Assembly (NCBI RefSeq): GCF_024758505.1
Contig: NZ_CP077970.1
Span: forward strand, 1,054,001 to 1,118,000
Reading direction: 5' to 3'
Source of the DNA: Bradyrhizobium arachidis
GTDB taxonomy: Bacteria; Pseudomonadota; Alphaproteobacteria; Rhizobiales; Xanthobacteraceae
Length of the DNA: 64,000 nucleotides
In this document: in pieces, positions 1 to 9,439 of the stretch
Layout: each line of letters begins with the position of its first letter
How positions within the stretch are numbered: position 1 is the stretch's first letter
Notes under the pieces: model-generated
What the model was told of the DNA's origin: nothing
The model's input: the letters and a program-made list of their open reading frames with translations, nothing else
The model's database searches: none
Translations under genes and position numbers: made by a program

Positions 1-2
1 CG

Positions 3-1388
3 ATGGCGGAATTCGCCGACGTGCCGGACCGCATTTTGCTGATCACCGGAGACCTCGTCAGCGAACCGACGCCGCGCGCGCTCGACGAAGCCCTCTCCGT
101 CATCTCGACGTTTCGGCAGACCGGCCTGTTCACCGACATCCAGGCGGTCGCCGGCAACCGCGATGTCAGGCCCCTCGGCCTGCTCGGCCGCCGCCACGAT
201 ATCTACGACTATCTCAACCTGCCGAGGACGTCGAAGAACGTCTATTATCGCCAGTCCGGACTGGATCTGGTGCTGCTCGATTCCAACGCGGCAAGTCTTG
301 CCAACGGCAATTTCGACCAGCGCGCCTATCATGCTGTCGTGGCACAGTCGGCGCGGCTGAGTGCCGAACTCGCCGGCAGTCTCAGCGCCGATGGCCGCGC
401 GGACTATATCGAGCCTGCCGAGAATCTCGTGCGCGTGCTGGCGCTGCATCATCATCCGCTGCCGCAGGCGACCGGCGAGGGCAAGCGCTTTCTGGGCAAT
501 CCCGACGAGCCCATGATGTATCTGGCAAGCCCCGCCACCTTTCTCGAGGCGGCAACATCCCTCAATGTCAATTTCATCCTGCACGGCCACCGGCACGTCG
601 AAGGGCTGACGCGGTATTCAATTCCCAATCCGCGTGCGACGTCGAGCGGGCCGGCCGAGGATTTCTGGCGCACGCTCCATGTGCTGTCCTGTCCGTCGTC
701 GACGGGGCAGGGGGGCGACGACGCCGGCTTCAACATCGTTCATTTCGGCCCGTCCTCTCATTTTGCCGGACGGCGATACGGTTTCTCGGTCATCAGACAT
801 GTGCGGCCGCGCGACGAGGGCACGTTCCACCGGCTCGACAGCAATTTGCCCGACGGCATCATCAGACTGCCGGCGGGACGGGATTTTTGTCGCGATCCGG
901 CCTTCCAGGCGGCGATCGATCTGTCGTCCTGCGAGCTGCCGAAACGCGAGCAGATCGTTGCGATCGCCTGTCAACTCCTGAAGCGCCGGGCCTTCTACGA
1001 CGACGGAGATGACTGGGCCTACGCACTTCATGCAGCCCTCGTCACCTCGCGAGTCTGGAGCGACCTCGACGGCAAGACCGCACGATCCGGCGCGCAACGC
1101 GACGCCGGCGCACTCACGACGGTCGGGCTGCTCCTGGACCGGCTGATTGCCCAGGCCGCCGACGTGCTCGGCATCGACGGCGAGGAGCTCGAAAATCTCC
1201 GTGCCAAACGCCTGATCGATCAGGCCGACGTCATGCGCGAATTGCCGAGGACGCCCCGCAACGGGGTGGATCTCGCCGGCGAGCGGCAGCGGCGACTTGG
1301 TACGCTGCGCGAACTGAGTGCGCCGATGCAGGCGCTGGGCGCCGATCTCGACCTCGGCGGCCCACCTCCGGCCGGGACATTACGCTAA
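3..1388 (+). CDS. Metallophosphoesterase, 5'-truncated by the window edge
   Basis: Calcineurin-like phosphoesterase. Visible family motifs, in order, are a GD motif (ITGDLVSEP near residue 15), GNRD (about residue 51), a histidine-rich HHHP (about residue 150) and HGHRH (about residue 195). The two-metal site of this fold also needs an N-terminal DxH motif, which is not present here, so the true start almost certainly lies upstream of the window and the ATG at base 3 is internal. The roughly 200 residues after the catalytic core are helical-looking and not recognisable. The substrate (cyclic nucleotide, phosphoprotein or nucleic acid) cannot be told. It is followed after 90 bases by the TPR lipoprotein gene on the same strand. 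Confidence 0.8.
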   Translation: MAEFADVPDRILLITGDLVSEPTPRALDEALSVISTFRQTGLFTDIQAVAGNRDVRPLGLLGRRHDIYDYLNLPRTSKNVYYRQSGLDLVLLDSNAASLANGNFDQRAYHAVVAQSARLSAELAGSLSADGRADYIEPAENLVRVLALHHHPLPQATGEGKRFLGNPDEPMMYLASPATFLEAATSLNVNFILHGHRHVEGLTRYSIPNPRATSSGPAEDFWRTLHVLSCPSSTGQGGDDAGFNIVHFGPSSHFAGRRYGFSVIRHVRPRDEGTFHRLDSNLPDGIIRLPAGRDFCRDPAFQAAIDLSSCELPKREQIVAIACQLLKRRAFYDDGDDWAYALHAALVTSRVWSDLDGKTARSGAQRDAGALTTVGLLLDRLIAQAADVLGIDGEELENLRAKRLIDQADVMRELPRTPRNGVDLAGERQRRLGTLRELSAPMQALGADLDLGGPPPAGTLR

Positions 1389-1478
1389 GGCAGGAGCGCT
1401 GACGTTAACCGCCCGTTAGGGTTAACAGTCTATTGCTGGCGCGTTCGGCTCGATCAATCGGCTCGAGAGTCAAGCGTC

Positions 1479-2303
1479 ATGCGTCACCAGTACAGTTTTG
1501 CCCGGCTCCTTGCGTCCACCTCGCTGGTTGCGGCGTTGGCGGCAGGCCTCGGCGGCTGCACGGGGATGTCGAAAATTTCCGACAGCATCACCGGCTCCAT
1601 CAGCCCGCGCGCCGAGGCCGCGGCCGCGCCGACCGATCCCGCGCGCGCCGCCGAGGTCTATGGCGAGCGCTATCGCGCCAATCCCAAGGATGCCGAAGCC
1701 GCGTTGGCCTATGGACAGGCGTTGCGCGCCAATGGCCAGCGTGCGCAGGCGGTCGCGGTGCTCGAGCAGGCGACCATCGCGCATCCCGGCAACAAGGCGC
1801 TGCTCGCGCTCTATGGCCGCGCGCTCGCCGACAACGGCAATTTCCAGACCGCTTTCGACGTGCTGTCGAAGGCGCATTCGCCCGACAATCCCGACTGGCG
1901 CCTGCTCTCGGTGCAAGGCACCGCGCTCGACCAGATGGGCAAGCACGATGATGCGCGCCGCTACTATGTCAGTGCGCTGAAGATCGCGCCCGGCGAGCCG
2001 AGCGTGCTCTCCAATCTCGGCCTGTCCTACATGCTGTCGAAGGACCTGCCGAAGGCCGAGGAGACGCTGCGGCAGGCCTATGCTTCGCCGCGCGCAGGCG
2101 CGCGCGTGCGGCAAAACCTCGGTCTCGTGGTGGGGCTGCAGGGCCGCTTCGCGGAGGCCGAGACCATCGTCAAGGCCGACCTGCCGCCCGATGAGGCCGC
2201 GGCCAACGTCGCTTATCTGAAGGACATGCTGAGCCGCAACGACAGCCCGGCGCGCCCCGCCTCCAGGCGGACCCCGGTCGCCGCGCTCAACCAGCCCGAC
2301 TGA
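1479..2303 (+). CDS. tadD: TPR lipoprotein, TadD-like Flp pilus assembly protein
   Basis: 274 residues. The N-terminus is a lipoprotein signal: a basic start, a hydrophobic run, then a lipobox ending in Gly-Gly-Cys near residue 27. The rest is made of tetratricopeptide-type helical pairs (AEVYGERYRANPKDAEAALAY, then AVLEQATIAHPGNKALLALY and similar), with an Ala/Pro-rich tail. TadD proteins are outer-membrane-associated TPR lipoproteins needed for Tad pilus assembly. Its position convergent with tadC at the end of the cpa/tad operon supports that role. The ATG used follows directly on the lipoprotein signal. A generic TPR lipoprotein is the alternative. Confidence 0.8.
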   Translation: MRHQYSFARLLASTSLVAALAAGLGGCTGMSKISDSITGSISPRAEAAAAPTDPARAAEVYGERYRANPKDAEAALAYGQALRANGQRAQAVAVLEQATIAHPGNKALLALYGRALADNGNFQTAFDVLSKAHSPDNPDWRLLSVQGTALDQMGKHDDARRYYVSALKIAPGEPSVLSNLGLSYMLSKDLPKAEETLRQAYASPRAGARVRQNLGLVVGLQGRFAEAETIVKADLPPDEAAANVAYLKDMLSRNDSPARPASRRTPVAALNQPD

Positions 2304-2327
2304 TCAAACCCGTTATTTGCGAGCCGG

Positions 2328-2347
2328 CACGGCGCGGATGCGCCGTG
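2328..2347. terminator. Perfect 8-bp hairpin between convergent tadD and tadC
   Basis: CACGGCGC and GCGCCGTG flank a GGAT loop, 25 bases after the tadD stop. There is no U-run on either side, so it may be a weak or factor-assisted terminator or an mRNA 3' stabiliser. Confidence 0.4.
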
Positions 2348-2456
2348 ACGCCGATTTGTCCTGTCGTATCAGATGGTTCGTGTTAACAGCCGCGCATCGT
2401 GCCGGCAGTCGCCGGCTACTGTGCATGGGGTTGTTTCGAGCTTTGGTGCCCGCACC

Positions 2457-3431
2457 CTAGTGCAGCTCGGCGACCTTGATGCCGGTCGGCCCGAGAATGA
2501 CGACGAACAGCACCGGCAGGAAGAACAGGATCATCGGCACCGTCAGCTTCGGCGGCAGTGCGGCCGCCTTCTTCTCGGCCTCGTTCATGCGCATGTCGCG
2601 GTTTTCCTGCGCCATCACGCGCAGGGAGTGGCCGAGCGGCGTGCCGTAGCGTTCCGCCTGCTGGAGCGCGAGACAGACCGACTTGACGCCCTCGAGGCCG
2701 GTGCGGCGCGCCAGATTCTCGTAGGCGACCTTGCGGTCCTGAAGGTAGGACAGTTCGGCGGTGGTCAGCGTGAATTCTTCCGACAGCGCGATCGACTGTC
2801 CGACGATCTCGGTGGCGACCTTGCGGAACGCCATCTCGACCGACATGCCGGATTCGATGCAGATCAGCAGCAGGTCGAGTGCGTCGGGAAAGGCGCGCTT
2901 GATCGAGAGCTGGCGCTTTGAGATCGCGTTCCTCAGGAACAGCATCGGCGCCTGGAGGCCGAGATAGGCCGCGCCGACGCAGAGGCCGATCTTGACCGGC
3001 ATCGCCTGCTGCATGCGGGAGATCAGGAACACGTAGAGGATCGAGCCCACGAACAACACCAGCGGCGTCACCATGCGGGCGAACAGGAAGGTGATGTAGG
3101 GCGCCTGGCCGCGATAGCCCGCCATGATGAGCTTTTCGCGGGCGGCTTCCTGCGCGAGCCATTTGGTTAGGTTGAAGTCCTCGACGACCTTGGAGACGAG
3201 CTGCTTGGGAGTTTGCCGCAGCGAGACCTTCTCGTTCTTGGAGAGCCGGTCGCGCTCGCGCTGACGGATACGCTCGCGCTCGTTCGCCACCGCCTTCATG
3301 CGCTTGGAGAGGCCTTCGCCGGCGAATAGCGGCATGATCAGCGTGTAGACGGTGGCGCTGGCGGCAATGGCCGCCAGCAGCATGGTCATGAAGCGGACGT
3401 CATGCAGTTTAGCGACGAGGAACTCGACCAT
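2457..3431 (-). CDS. tadC: Flp pilus inner-membrane platform protein TadC
   Basis: 324 residues, type II secretion F-domain family. Hydrophobic segments occur near the N-terminus (about 15-35), in the middle (about 115-160) and at the extreme C-terminus (MILFFLPVLFVVILG). A cytoplasmic GspF-like helical domain lies between, with LLLICIESGMSVEMAFRKV-type sequence. TadB and TadC together form the inner-membrane platform on which the TadA/CpaF ATPase acts. It is the last gene of the minus-strand cpa operon, 9 bases after tadB. Confidence 0.93.
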   Translation of the reverse strand: MVEFLVAKLHDVRFMTMLLAAIAASATVYTLIMPLFAGEGLSKRMKAVANERERIRQRERDRLSKNEKVSLRQTPKQLVSKVVEDFNLTKWLAQEAAREKLIMAGYRGQAPYITFLFARMVTPLVLFVGSILYVFLISRMQQAMPVKIGLCVGAAYLGLQAPMLFLRNAISKRQLSIKRAFPDALDLLLICIESGMSVEMAFRKVATEIVGQSIALSEEFTLTTAELSYLQDRKVAYENLARRTGLEGVKSVCLALQQAERYGTPLGHSLRVMAQENRDMRMNEAEKKAAALPPKLTVPMILFFLPVLFVVILGPTGIKVAELH

Positions 3432-3440
3432 ACGGCACCA

Positions 3441-4418
3441 TCAGAAGTCGAAGTTGATCATTTTCTTCATCACCATGATGCCGATCGACATCCAGATGAC
3501 GCAGCCGACCAGCATGAGCTGTCCGGTCGGGTGGGTCCACAGCAGCGAGATGTAGCCGGGCGTCGTGAGGTAGACGAGGAACATGACGATGGGCGGCAGC
3601 GAGCCGATGATGCCGGCCGACGCCTTGGCTTCCATCGACATCGCCTGGATCTTCTCTTTCATCTTCTTGCGGTCGCGCAGCACCTTGGACAGATTGCCGA
3701 GCGCCTCGGAGAGGTTGCCGCCGGACTTCTGCTGGATCGAGATGACGATGCCGAAGAAGTTCGCTTCCGGAAGCGGCATGCGATCGTAGAGGCGCGAGCA
3801 GGCCTCGCCGAGCGGCATGCCGATCGCCTGCGTCTCGATGATGGCCAGGAACTCGCTGCGCAACGGCTCCGGTGAGTCGGCGGCAACGACCTTGATCGAT
3901 TCGAACAGCGGCAAACCCGCCTTGATGCCGCGGACGATGACGTCGACGGCGTCCGGCAGTGCGGCCAGGAATTTCGATTCGCGCCGCTTCTTCAGGAAGC
4001 TGAGCATCCATCGTGGCAGGCCGAAGCCTGCGGCAAAGGCAAGGCCCACTGCGCCGAGGAGGCCGCCGCCGCCAAACATCACCATGAAGAAGAACGCACC
4101 GGCCAGCACGGCGGATACGACGTAGAATTTCTTCGGCGTCCAGTCGAGGCCGGCCTGCGACAGGCGGACAGGCAGCGGAACGCGCTTTTCCTGCTGGCGC
4201 CGGGCCTCGAGATCCTTGAGCGAGCTTTCTACCTGCTCACGCCGCGAGCGCTGGCTTTTCTCGGCCTGCCGCGCCGCGGTGGGCTCGGTGCGCGCGATGG
4301 AGGCACGGCGGCTTTCCGCCTTCCGTTCACCCGACAGCAGCGGATACAGGAACACCCATGCGATACCGCCGACGGCGGCGGTCGCGAGGAAGGAGAGGGC
4401 GAGCACTTGCATGTTCAT
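3441..4418 (-). CDS. tadB: Flp pilus inner-membrane platform protein TadB
   Basis: 325 residues, type II secretion F-domain family. A first transmembrane segment sits at residues 4-26, a charged cytoplasmic stretch rich in Arg/Glu/Lys at 30-80, a membrane segment near 100-130, a GspF core (LPDAVDVIVRGIKAGLPLFE) and C-terminal hydrophobic segments (PPIVMFLVYL and MLVGCVIWMSIGIM). It pairs with TadC, its downstream neighbour, to form the pilus assembly platform. It starts 13 bases after the cpaF stop, so it is co-transcribed. Confidence 0.93.
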   Translation of the reverse strand: MNMQVLALSFLATAAVGGIAWVFLYPLLSGERKAESRRASIARTEPTAARQAEKSQRSRREQVESSLKDLEARRQQEKRVPLPVRLSQAGLDWTPKKFYVVSAVLAGAFFFMVMFGGGGLLGAVGLAFAAGFGLPRWMLSFLKKRRESKFLAALPDAVDVIVRGIKAGLPLFESIKVVAADSPEPLRSEFLAIIETQAIGMPLGEACSRLYDRMPLPEANFFGIVISIQQKSGGNLSEALGNLSKVLRDRKKMKEKIQAMSMEAKASAGIIGSLPPIVMFLVYLTTPGYISLLWTHPTGQLMLVGCVIWMSIGIMVMKKMINFDF

Positions 4419-4431
4419 GGCGCGTTATCCC

Positions 4432-5895
4432 TCAGTCCTTCGACGCCACTTCCGCCGCATCAAGGGCCGCCGCAAGGCGCTTCTCTTCGCCATAGTAGCG
4501 CGCGCGTTCCCAGAAGCGCGGACGGCCGATGCCGGTCGAACGGTGCCGGCCGATGATCTTGCCGTTGGCGTCCTCGCCCATCAGGTCGTAGACGAAGATG
4601 TCCTGGGTGATGATGGTGTCGCCTTCCATCCCCATCACCTCGGTGACGTGGGTGATGCGGCGCGAGCCGTCGCGCAGGCGGGCGGCCTGGATGATGACGT
4701 CGATCGAGGCGCAGATCATCTCGCGGATGGTGCGCGAGGGCAGCGAGAAACCGCCCATCGTGATCATGGATTCGCAGCGCGACAGCGCCTCGCGGGGGTT
4801 GTTGGCGTGCAGCGTGCCCATCGAGCCGTCATGGCCGGTGTTCATGGCCTGCAGCAAATCGAAGGCCTCGGGTCCGCGGACCTCGCCGACGATGATGCGT
4901 TCGGGGCGCATACGCAGACAGTTGCGCACCAGCTCGCGCATGGTCACCTGGCCTTCGCCCTCGATGTTCGGCGGGCGGGTTTCGAGGCGAACCACGTGGG
5001 GCTGCTGGAGCTGGAGCTCGGCCGCGTCCTCGCAGGTGATGACGCGCTCATCGTGCTCGATATAGTTGGTCATGCAGTTGAGCAGCGTGGTCTTGCCCGA
5101 GCCGGTACCGCCGGAGATCAAGACGTTGCAGCGGCTGCGGCCGATGATCTGCAGGATCTCGGCGCCTTCAGGCGTGATTGCGCCGAACTTGACGAGCTGA
5201 TCGAGCGTCAGCTTGTCCTTCTTGAATTTTCGGATGGTGAGCGCGGGGCCGTCGATCGACAGCGGCGGCACGATGGCGTTGACGCGGGAGCCGTCGGCGA
5301 GGCGCGCGTCGCAGATCGGCGAGGACTCGTCGACGCGCCGGCCGACCTGGCTGACGATGCGCTGGCAGATGTTGAGGAGCTGCTGGTTGTCGCGGAAGCG
5401 GATGCCGGTCTTCTGGATCTTGCCGTTGACTTCGATGAAGACCGTGTTGGCGCCGTTGACCATGATGTCGGCGATGTCGTCGCGCGACAGCAGCGGCTCG
5501 AGCGGACCGTAACCGAGCACGTCGTTGCAGATGTCGTCGAGCAGCTCTTCCTGCTCGGCGATCGACATCACGATGTTCTTGATCGCGATGATCTCGTTGA
5601 CGATGTCGCGGATTTCTTCGCGCGCGGATTCGGAATCGAGCTTGGCGAGCTGGGCGAGGTCGATGGCCTCGATCAGCGCGCCGAAGATTGTCGCCTTGAC
5701 CTCGTAGTAATTGTCGGAGCGGCGGTTCTCCATGGCCGGGGCGGGCCGGGCCGGCGCGAGCGGCGGCGAGGCGACGGCCGGCGGAGGCGGCGCGCGCGAA
5801 ACGGCCGGCGCCGGAGCCGATTGAGGCTCTGGCGACCCGGCGCCGGGCTTGGGGGCCCGAAAATCGGTGTCTGTTCCGCTACGCTTACCGAACAC
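4432..5895 (-). CDS. cpaF: Flp pilus assembly secretion ATPase CpaF/TadA
   Basis: 487 residues, VirB11/PilT-class hexameric ATPase that powers Flp pilin assembly at the inner membrane. The first 60 residues are a Pro/Ala-rich linker. The N-terminal domain covers about 65-240. Walker A is GGTGSGKTT (about 262-270), an Asp box is [20 protein letters not shown], and the Walker B/His-box region contains [33 protein letters not shown]. All expected catalytic motifs look intact. It lies between cpaE and tadB on the same strand. Confidence 0.96.
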   Translation of the reverse strand: MFGKRSGTDTDFRAPKPGAGSPEPQSAPAPAVSRAPPPPAVASPPLAPARPAPAMENRRSDNYYEVKATIFGALIEAIDLAQLAKLDSESAREEIRDIVNEIIAIKNIVMSIAEQEELLDDICNDVLGYGPLEPLLSRDDIADIMVNGANTVFIEVNGKIQKTGIRFRDNQQLLNICQRIVSQVGRRVDESSPICDARLADGSRVNAIVPPLSIDGPALTIRKFKKDKLTLDQLVKFGAITPEGAEILQIIGRSRCNVLISGGTGSGKTTLLNCMTNYIEHDERVITCEDAAELQLQQPHVVRLETRPPNIEGEGQVTMRELVRNCLRMRPERIIVGEVRGPEAFDLLQAMNTGHDGSMGTLHANNPREALSRCESMITMGGFSLPSRTIREMICASIDVIIQAARLRDGSRRITHVTEVMGMEGDTIITQDIFVYDLMGEDANGKIIGRHRSTGIGRPRFWERARYYGEEKRLAAALDAAEVASKD

Positions 5896-5916
5896 TTAAC
5901 AACTCCTTGCGGTGAC

Positions 5917-7185
5917 CTATTTTCCCCGCAACTTCTCAATCAGAGGTGAAAGGAAGGACGACCTTTGCTTCTTGCTCTCGCTGCGGCCGGTCAGGCGCTG
6001 CGCAATCTGGAGGAACATCTCGATCGACTTATGGTTAGCCGAGATTTCCGCGATCATCTGGCCGTTATTGGCCGCAGAACCGAAGGTCTGCGGCTCGAAC
6101 GGGATCGACACGATCGGCTGGCACTCGATCGCCTTGGCGAACTCCGTGGCGGCGATTTCCGGCCGTTTCGGCACGCCGACCTGGTTCAGGCAGTAGAGCG
6201 GAGGGCGGTCGTTGGGACGGGAAGCCTTCAGGAGATCGAACAGGTTCTTGGTGTTGCGCAGGTTGGCGAGATCGGGCGCGGCCACGATCAGGATGTCGTC
6301 GGCCGCGATCAGGGCCCGCTTGGTCCAGCCCGTCCATTGATGCGGGATGTCCAGCACGATGCAGGGCATGGTCGAGCGTAGCGTATCGAAGACGGCGTCG
6401 AAGGCGTCGGTGCCGAAGTCGTAGACCCGGTCGAGCGTTGCCGGTGCGGCCAGCAGGCTCAGATGGTCGGTGCATTTCGACAGCAGGCGGTCCATGAAGG
6501 CGGTATCGACGCGGTCCGGCGAGAACACGGCGTCCGCGATGCCCTGCGGCGGGTCCTGGTTGTAGTCGAGCCCGGCGGTGCCGAAGGCGAGGTCGAGATC
6601 GGCGACGACGGCGTCCATCGCCAGGTCGCGCGCGATCGCCCAGGCGACGTTGTGGGCGATGGTGGACGCACCGACCCCGCCCTTGGCGCCGACCACCGCG
6701 ATGATCCGGCCGACCGCCTTGGCTTCAGGCGCCGAGAACAGGTTGCAGATCGAGCGGACGACGTCGAGCGGGCCCACCGGCGCCAGCACGTAGTCGCTGA
6801 CGCCACGGCGCACCAACTCGCGATAGAGCGTGACGTCGTTGATGCGGCCGATCACGATGACGCGGGTACCGGCGTCGCAGACGGTGGCGAGCTGGTCGAG
6901 CCCGCCCAGGATGTCGGTGCGGGCGTCAGCTTCCAGCACGATCACGTTCGGCGTGGGCGCGGTGCGGTAGGCTTCGATCGCCGCTGCCATGCCGCCCATC
7001 TGGATCTTCAGATGGGCCTTGCCGAGGCGGCGATCCTCGCCGGCCGATTGGACGGCCGCAGCCGTTTCCACGGTCTCGCAGAAGGCCTGCACGGACACGC
7101 GGGGCGCGGGCGCAATATGCTCCTCGACCGGCGGCGGCGCGGCCTGCGGCTGCTCGTCTTGAGTCTGGCGCGCGTAACTGATCAT
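5917..7185 (-). CDS. cpaE: Pilus assembly ATPase CpaE/TadZ, MinD/ParA-like
   Basis: 422 residues. The N-terminal part resembles a degenerate receiver domain (VIVLEADARTD, VIVIGRIND, GVSDYVLAPVGPLD). A MinD/ParA-type ATPase domain follows, with a deviant Walker A (KGGVGAST, about 168-175), a second motif DAVVADLDLAFGTAGLDYNQDP and CIVLDIPHQW. CpaE/TadZ proteins localise the Tad machinery, often at a cell pole. The start overlaps the cpaD stop by 4 bases, indicating translational coupling. Confidence 0.93.
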   Translation of the reverse strand: MISYARQTQDEQPQAAPPPVEEHIAPAPRVSVQAFCETVETAAAVQSAGEDRRLGKAHLKIQMGGMAAAIEAYRTAPTPNVIVLEADARTDILGGLDQLATVCDAGTRVIVIGRINDVTLYRELVRRGVSDYVLAPVGPLDVVRSICNLFSAPEAKAVGRIIAVVGAKGGVGASTIAHNVAWAIARDLAMDAVVADLDLAFGTAGLDYNQDPPQGIADAVFSPDRVDTAFMDRLLSKCTDHLSLLAAPATLDRVYDFGTDAFDAVFDTLRSTMPCIVLDIPHQWTGWTKRALIAADDILIVAAPDLANLRNTKNLFDLLKASRPNDRPPLYCLNQVGVPKRPEIAATEFAKAIECQPIVSIPFEPQTFGSAANNGQMIAEISANHKSIEMFLQIAQRLTGRSESKKQRSSFLSPLIEKLRGK

Positions 7186-7919
7186 TTGCCGGTGTCGCTC
7201 AGTTTGGCCTTGTCGGCTTCTGGATAGGTGGTGGCCGTCGACGTGCCCTTGCGATACTTTTCGAAGGCAATGTTACGACGCGTCGTGTAGGCCGGCGTTT
7301 CCGGCCGCGGCTGCTCGAGATCCGACGGATTGTCGATCATCGCGGCGAGGTTGCGCTGCGAGGCGCAGCCGAAATTGTAGTACGACTTGTTCTCGAACCA
7401 GCTCTTGTTCTTGATCGAGGGGCCGAGGTCTTCCGGCCACACGCCGCAGGGACCGGCGACAGCTGCGATCTTCGAGTAGGTTAGCCGGATTGGCGGTAGG
7501 AAGCGGGAATCTTCCGGACGATAGCGTCGCACCATGACGCCGCGTGGCGGGATGCCGGCCGCCGCCAGCATCGCCTGGATCTCGCGCAGCGAGTCTGCGG
7601 CGGCGCGCGCGTTCGGCGTGTCGGAGGGAACGTCGACATGGATCGCGCCGGTGCCCTCGTGCAGCCAGGTCGAGGCGAGGCCCATGACGTCGGCGCGCTG
7701 GGCCGCGGTCAGGCCGCCGCGCGCATGGCCGACGAACACCACGATGGAGCGTTTCTGTTCCTCGATCGCGATCGGGTGACGCTGCTTGTAATCGTCGGGA
7801 ATCGAGGCGACGACCTCGGAATCGGTATGCGTGCAGGCGCCGAGCGCCGCGGCAATACCGACGAGTGCGACGCCGAGGCGGATGGCGCGCTTGCGATCGA
7901 GGGGTGGTCTTGCAGTCAT
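7182..7919 (-). CDS. cpaD: Pilus biogenesis lipoprotein CpaD
   Basis: 245 residues with a lipoprotein signal (hydrophobic segment LGVALVGIAAALGACT, lipobox Cys near residue 29). CpaD family proteins are outer-membrane lipoproteins that help the CpaC secretin assemble. The C-terminal half carries the family's Cys-containing region (CGVWPEDL and FGCASQRNLAAMIDNPSDLEQPR). It lies between cpaC and cpaE, with 20 bases to the former and a 4-base overlap with the latter. Confidence 0.9.
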   Translation of the reverse strand: MTARPPLDRKRAIRLGVALVGIAAALGACTHTDSEVVASIPDDYKQRHPIAIEEQKRSIVVFVGHARGGLTAAQRADVMGLASTWLHEGTGAIHVDVPSDTPNARAAADSLREIQAMLAAAGIPPRGVMVRRYRPEDSRFLPPIRLTYSKIAAVAGPCGVWPEDLGPSIKNKSWFENKSYYNFGCASQRNLAAMIDNPSDLEQPRPETPAYTTRRNIAFEKYRKGTSTATTYPEADKAKLSDTGK

Positions 7920-7939
7920 TGTAAAGTCCCCGTTCCGCC

Positions 7940-9439
7940 TCAGTCGGTGATGAAGCCGTAGGTGCCACGATAGTTGCGCGCCGGGTCGGTCCGGCGGGGC
8001 ACGCCATAGATGCGGTTGATGTTGCCGAGCAGTTCTGCTTGCGGATCCGAGGGCGCCGCGAAGCCGTCATCCGGGCGCGACAGGTCCTTCTGCGCGACCG
8101 CGCGGACGACGTAAGGCGTCACCAGCACCATCAGCTCGGTTTGGTTGTTGACGTAGTCGCGGCTGCGGAACAGCGTTCCGAGCAGCGGCAGTTGCATCAG
8201 GCCCGGCAATCCGTTGATCGCCTGCTTGGTCTGCTCCTGGATCAGGCCGGCCATCGCCATCGAGCCGCCGGAGGGAATTTCCAGCGTGGTCTCGGCGCGG
8301 CGGGTCTTGATCGAGGGGACGGTCAGCGAGTTGACTGTGCTCGAGGTGACGGCCTGCGACAGCGTGATCGAGTTCTCGTTCGACAGCTCCGACACTTCGG
8401 TCATCACGCGCAGGCTGATCCGGCCCTCGGTCATCACGACCGGGGTGAAGTTCAGCGAGATACCGAACTTCTTGAAGCTGATCTGGGTGGTACAGACATG
8501 CGTGGTGGGATCGCACGCATAGCCTGCCGGCACCGGGAACTCGCCGCCGGCGATGAAGGTCGCCGATTCGCCCGAGATCGCCGTGAGGTTCGGCTCGGCG
8601 AGCGTGCGCACAACGCCGGCGCTTTCCATCGCGCGCAGGGTCGCCGACACCGACGGCGTCGAGCCGAACGACGTGGTGAGGTTGTTGCCGGACACCAGGT
8701 TGCGGCCATAGGCCGTGAACGGATTAGCGTTGGTGAAGTTCACCACCGCGGTGCCGTAGTTGAGGTTGGCGGAGAGGTCGATGCCGAGCTGCTTGATGAT
8801 GTTGCGTGCGACTTCGGCGACCGTCACCTTGAGCATGACCTGGTCGCGGCCGCGGACGACGATCGAATTCACCACCTTGTCGCCGCCGCCGGCAAGGCGC
8901 GAGGCGATCTCGTTGGCCTGCTGGGCCTCGATCGGACTCTGCACGGTACCGGTGAGGACCACGCCTTCGCCGAGGCCGTCGATCTGGATATCGGAATTGG
9001 GCAGGATCTGCTTCAGCGCGGCGCGAGCGCCGTTGAGGTCGCGCTTGACGGCGATGTCGTAGGCCGCGATCTGCTGCCCGGCGGAATCGAAGAACACGAT
9101 GTTGGTCTGGCCGACCGCAGCGCCGATGATGTAGGCGCGCTGCGCCGAGCGCACCACCGCATTGGCGATCTTGGGATCTGCGACCAGCACGTCCTTGATG
9201 TCGCGCGGCAGGTCGATCACGATCGACTTGCCGATGCCGAGCGACAGGAAACGCGCGTTCATCTGGCCGTCGCCGGCCGAAACCTGCGGTACCGGGCGAT
9301 AATCGGCGGCGATGACCGGGGTGATCGCCGGGTTGAGAATCAGCGCGGTTGCGGCCGAAAACGACAGGGCGCGGACCATCATGGTCCGCAAGCTCGCCGT
9401 GGTGACCCTGCATTTCATGTCGAAAGTCCTCATCGTCAC
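7940..9439 (-). CDS. cpaC: Outer-membrane secretin CpaC
   Basis: 499 residues; an internal start 7 codons in (MKCRV) gives a better signal peptide and may be the real one. The protein has a signal peptide, an N-terminal pilus/BON-like domain (SIVIDLPRDIKDVLVADPKIANAVV), a BON-like segment (GEGVVLTGTVQSPIEAQQANEI) and a C-terminal secretin domain (TLAEPNLTAISGESATFIAGGEFP, then a VPSIKTRRAETTLEIPSGGS-type region). It forms the outer-membrane pore for the Flp pilus. Its first codons overlap the cpaB stop by 4 bases. Confidence 0.94.
   Translation of the reverse strand: MTMRTFDMKCRVTTASLRTMMVRALSFSAATALILNPAITPVIAADYRPVPQVSAGDGQMNARFLSLGIGKSIVIDLPRDIKDVLVADPKIANAVVRSAQRAYIIGAAVGQTNIVFFDSAGQQIAAYDIAVKRDLNGARAALKQILPNSDIQIDGLGEGVVLTGTVQSPIEAQQANEIASRLAGGGDKVVNSIVVRGRDQVMLKVTVAEVARNIIKQLGIDLSANLNYGTAVVNFTNANPFTAYGRNLVSGNNLTTSFGSTPSVSATLRAMESAGVVRTLAEPNLTAISGESATFIAGGEFPVPAGYACDPTTHVCTTQISFKKFGISLNFTPVVMTEGRISLRVMTEVSELSNENSITLSQAVTSSTVNSLTVPSIKTRRAETTLEIPSGGSMAMAGLIQEQTKQAINGLPGLMQLPLLGTLFRSRDYVNNQTELMVLVTPYVVRAVAQKDLSRPDDGFAAPSDPQAELLGNINRIYGVPRRTDPARNYRGTYGFITD

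Noticed and set aside
4216..5949. A long open frame on the plus strand opposite cpaF.
   Set aside because: It is a shadow of cpaF in high-GC DNA: Asp/Arg/Val-rich, no motifs, no ribosome site; the same applies to other long antisense frames, e.g. opposite rhlE, urtB and ureC.
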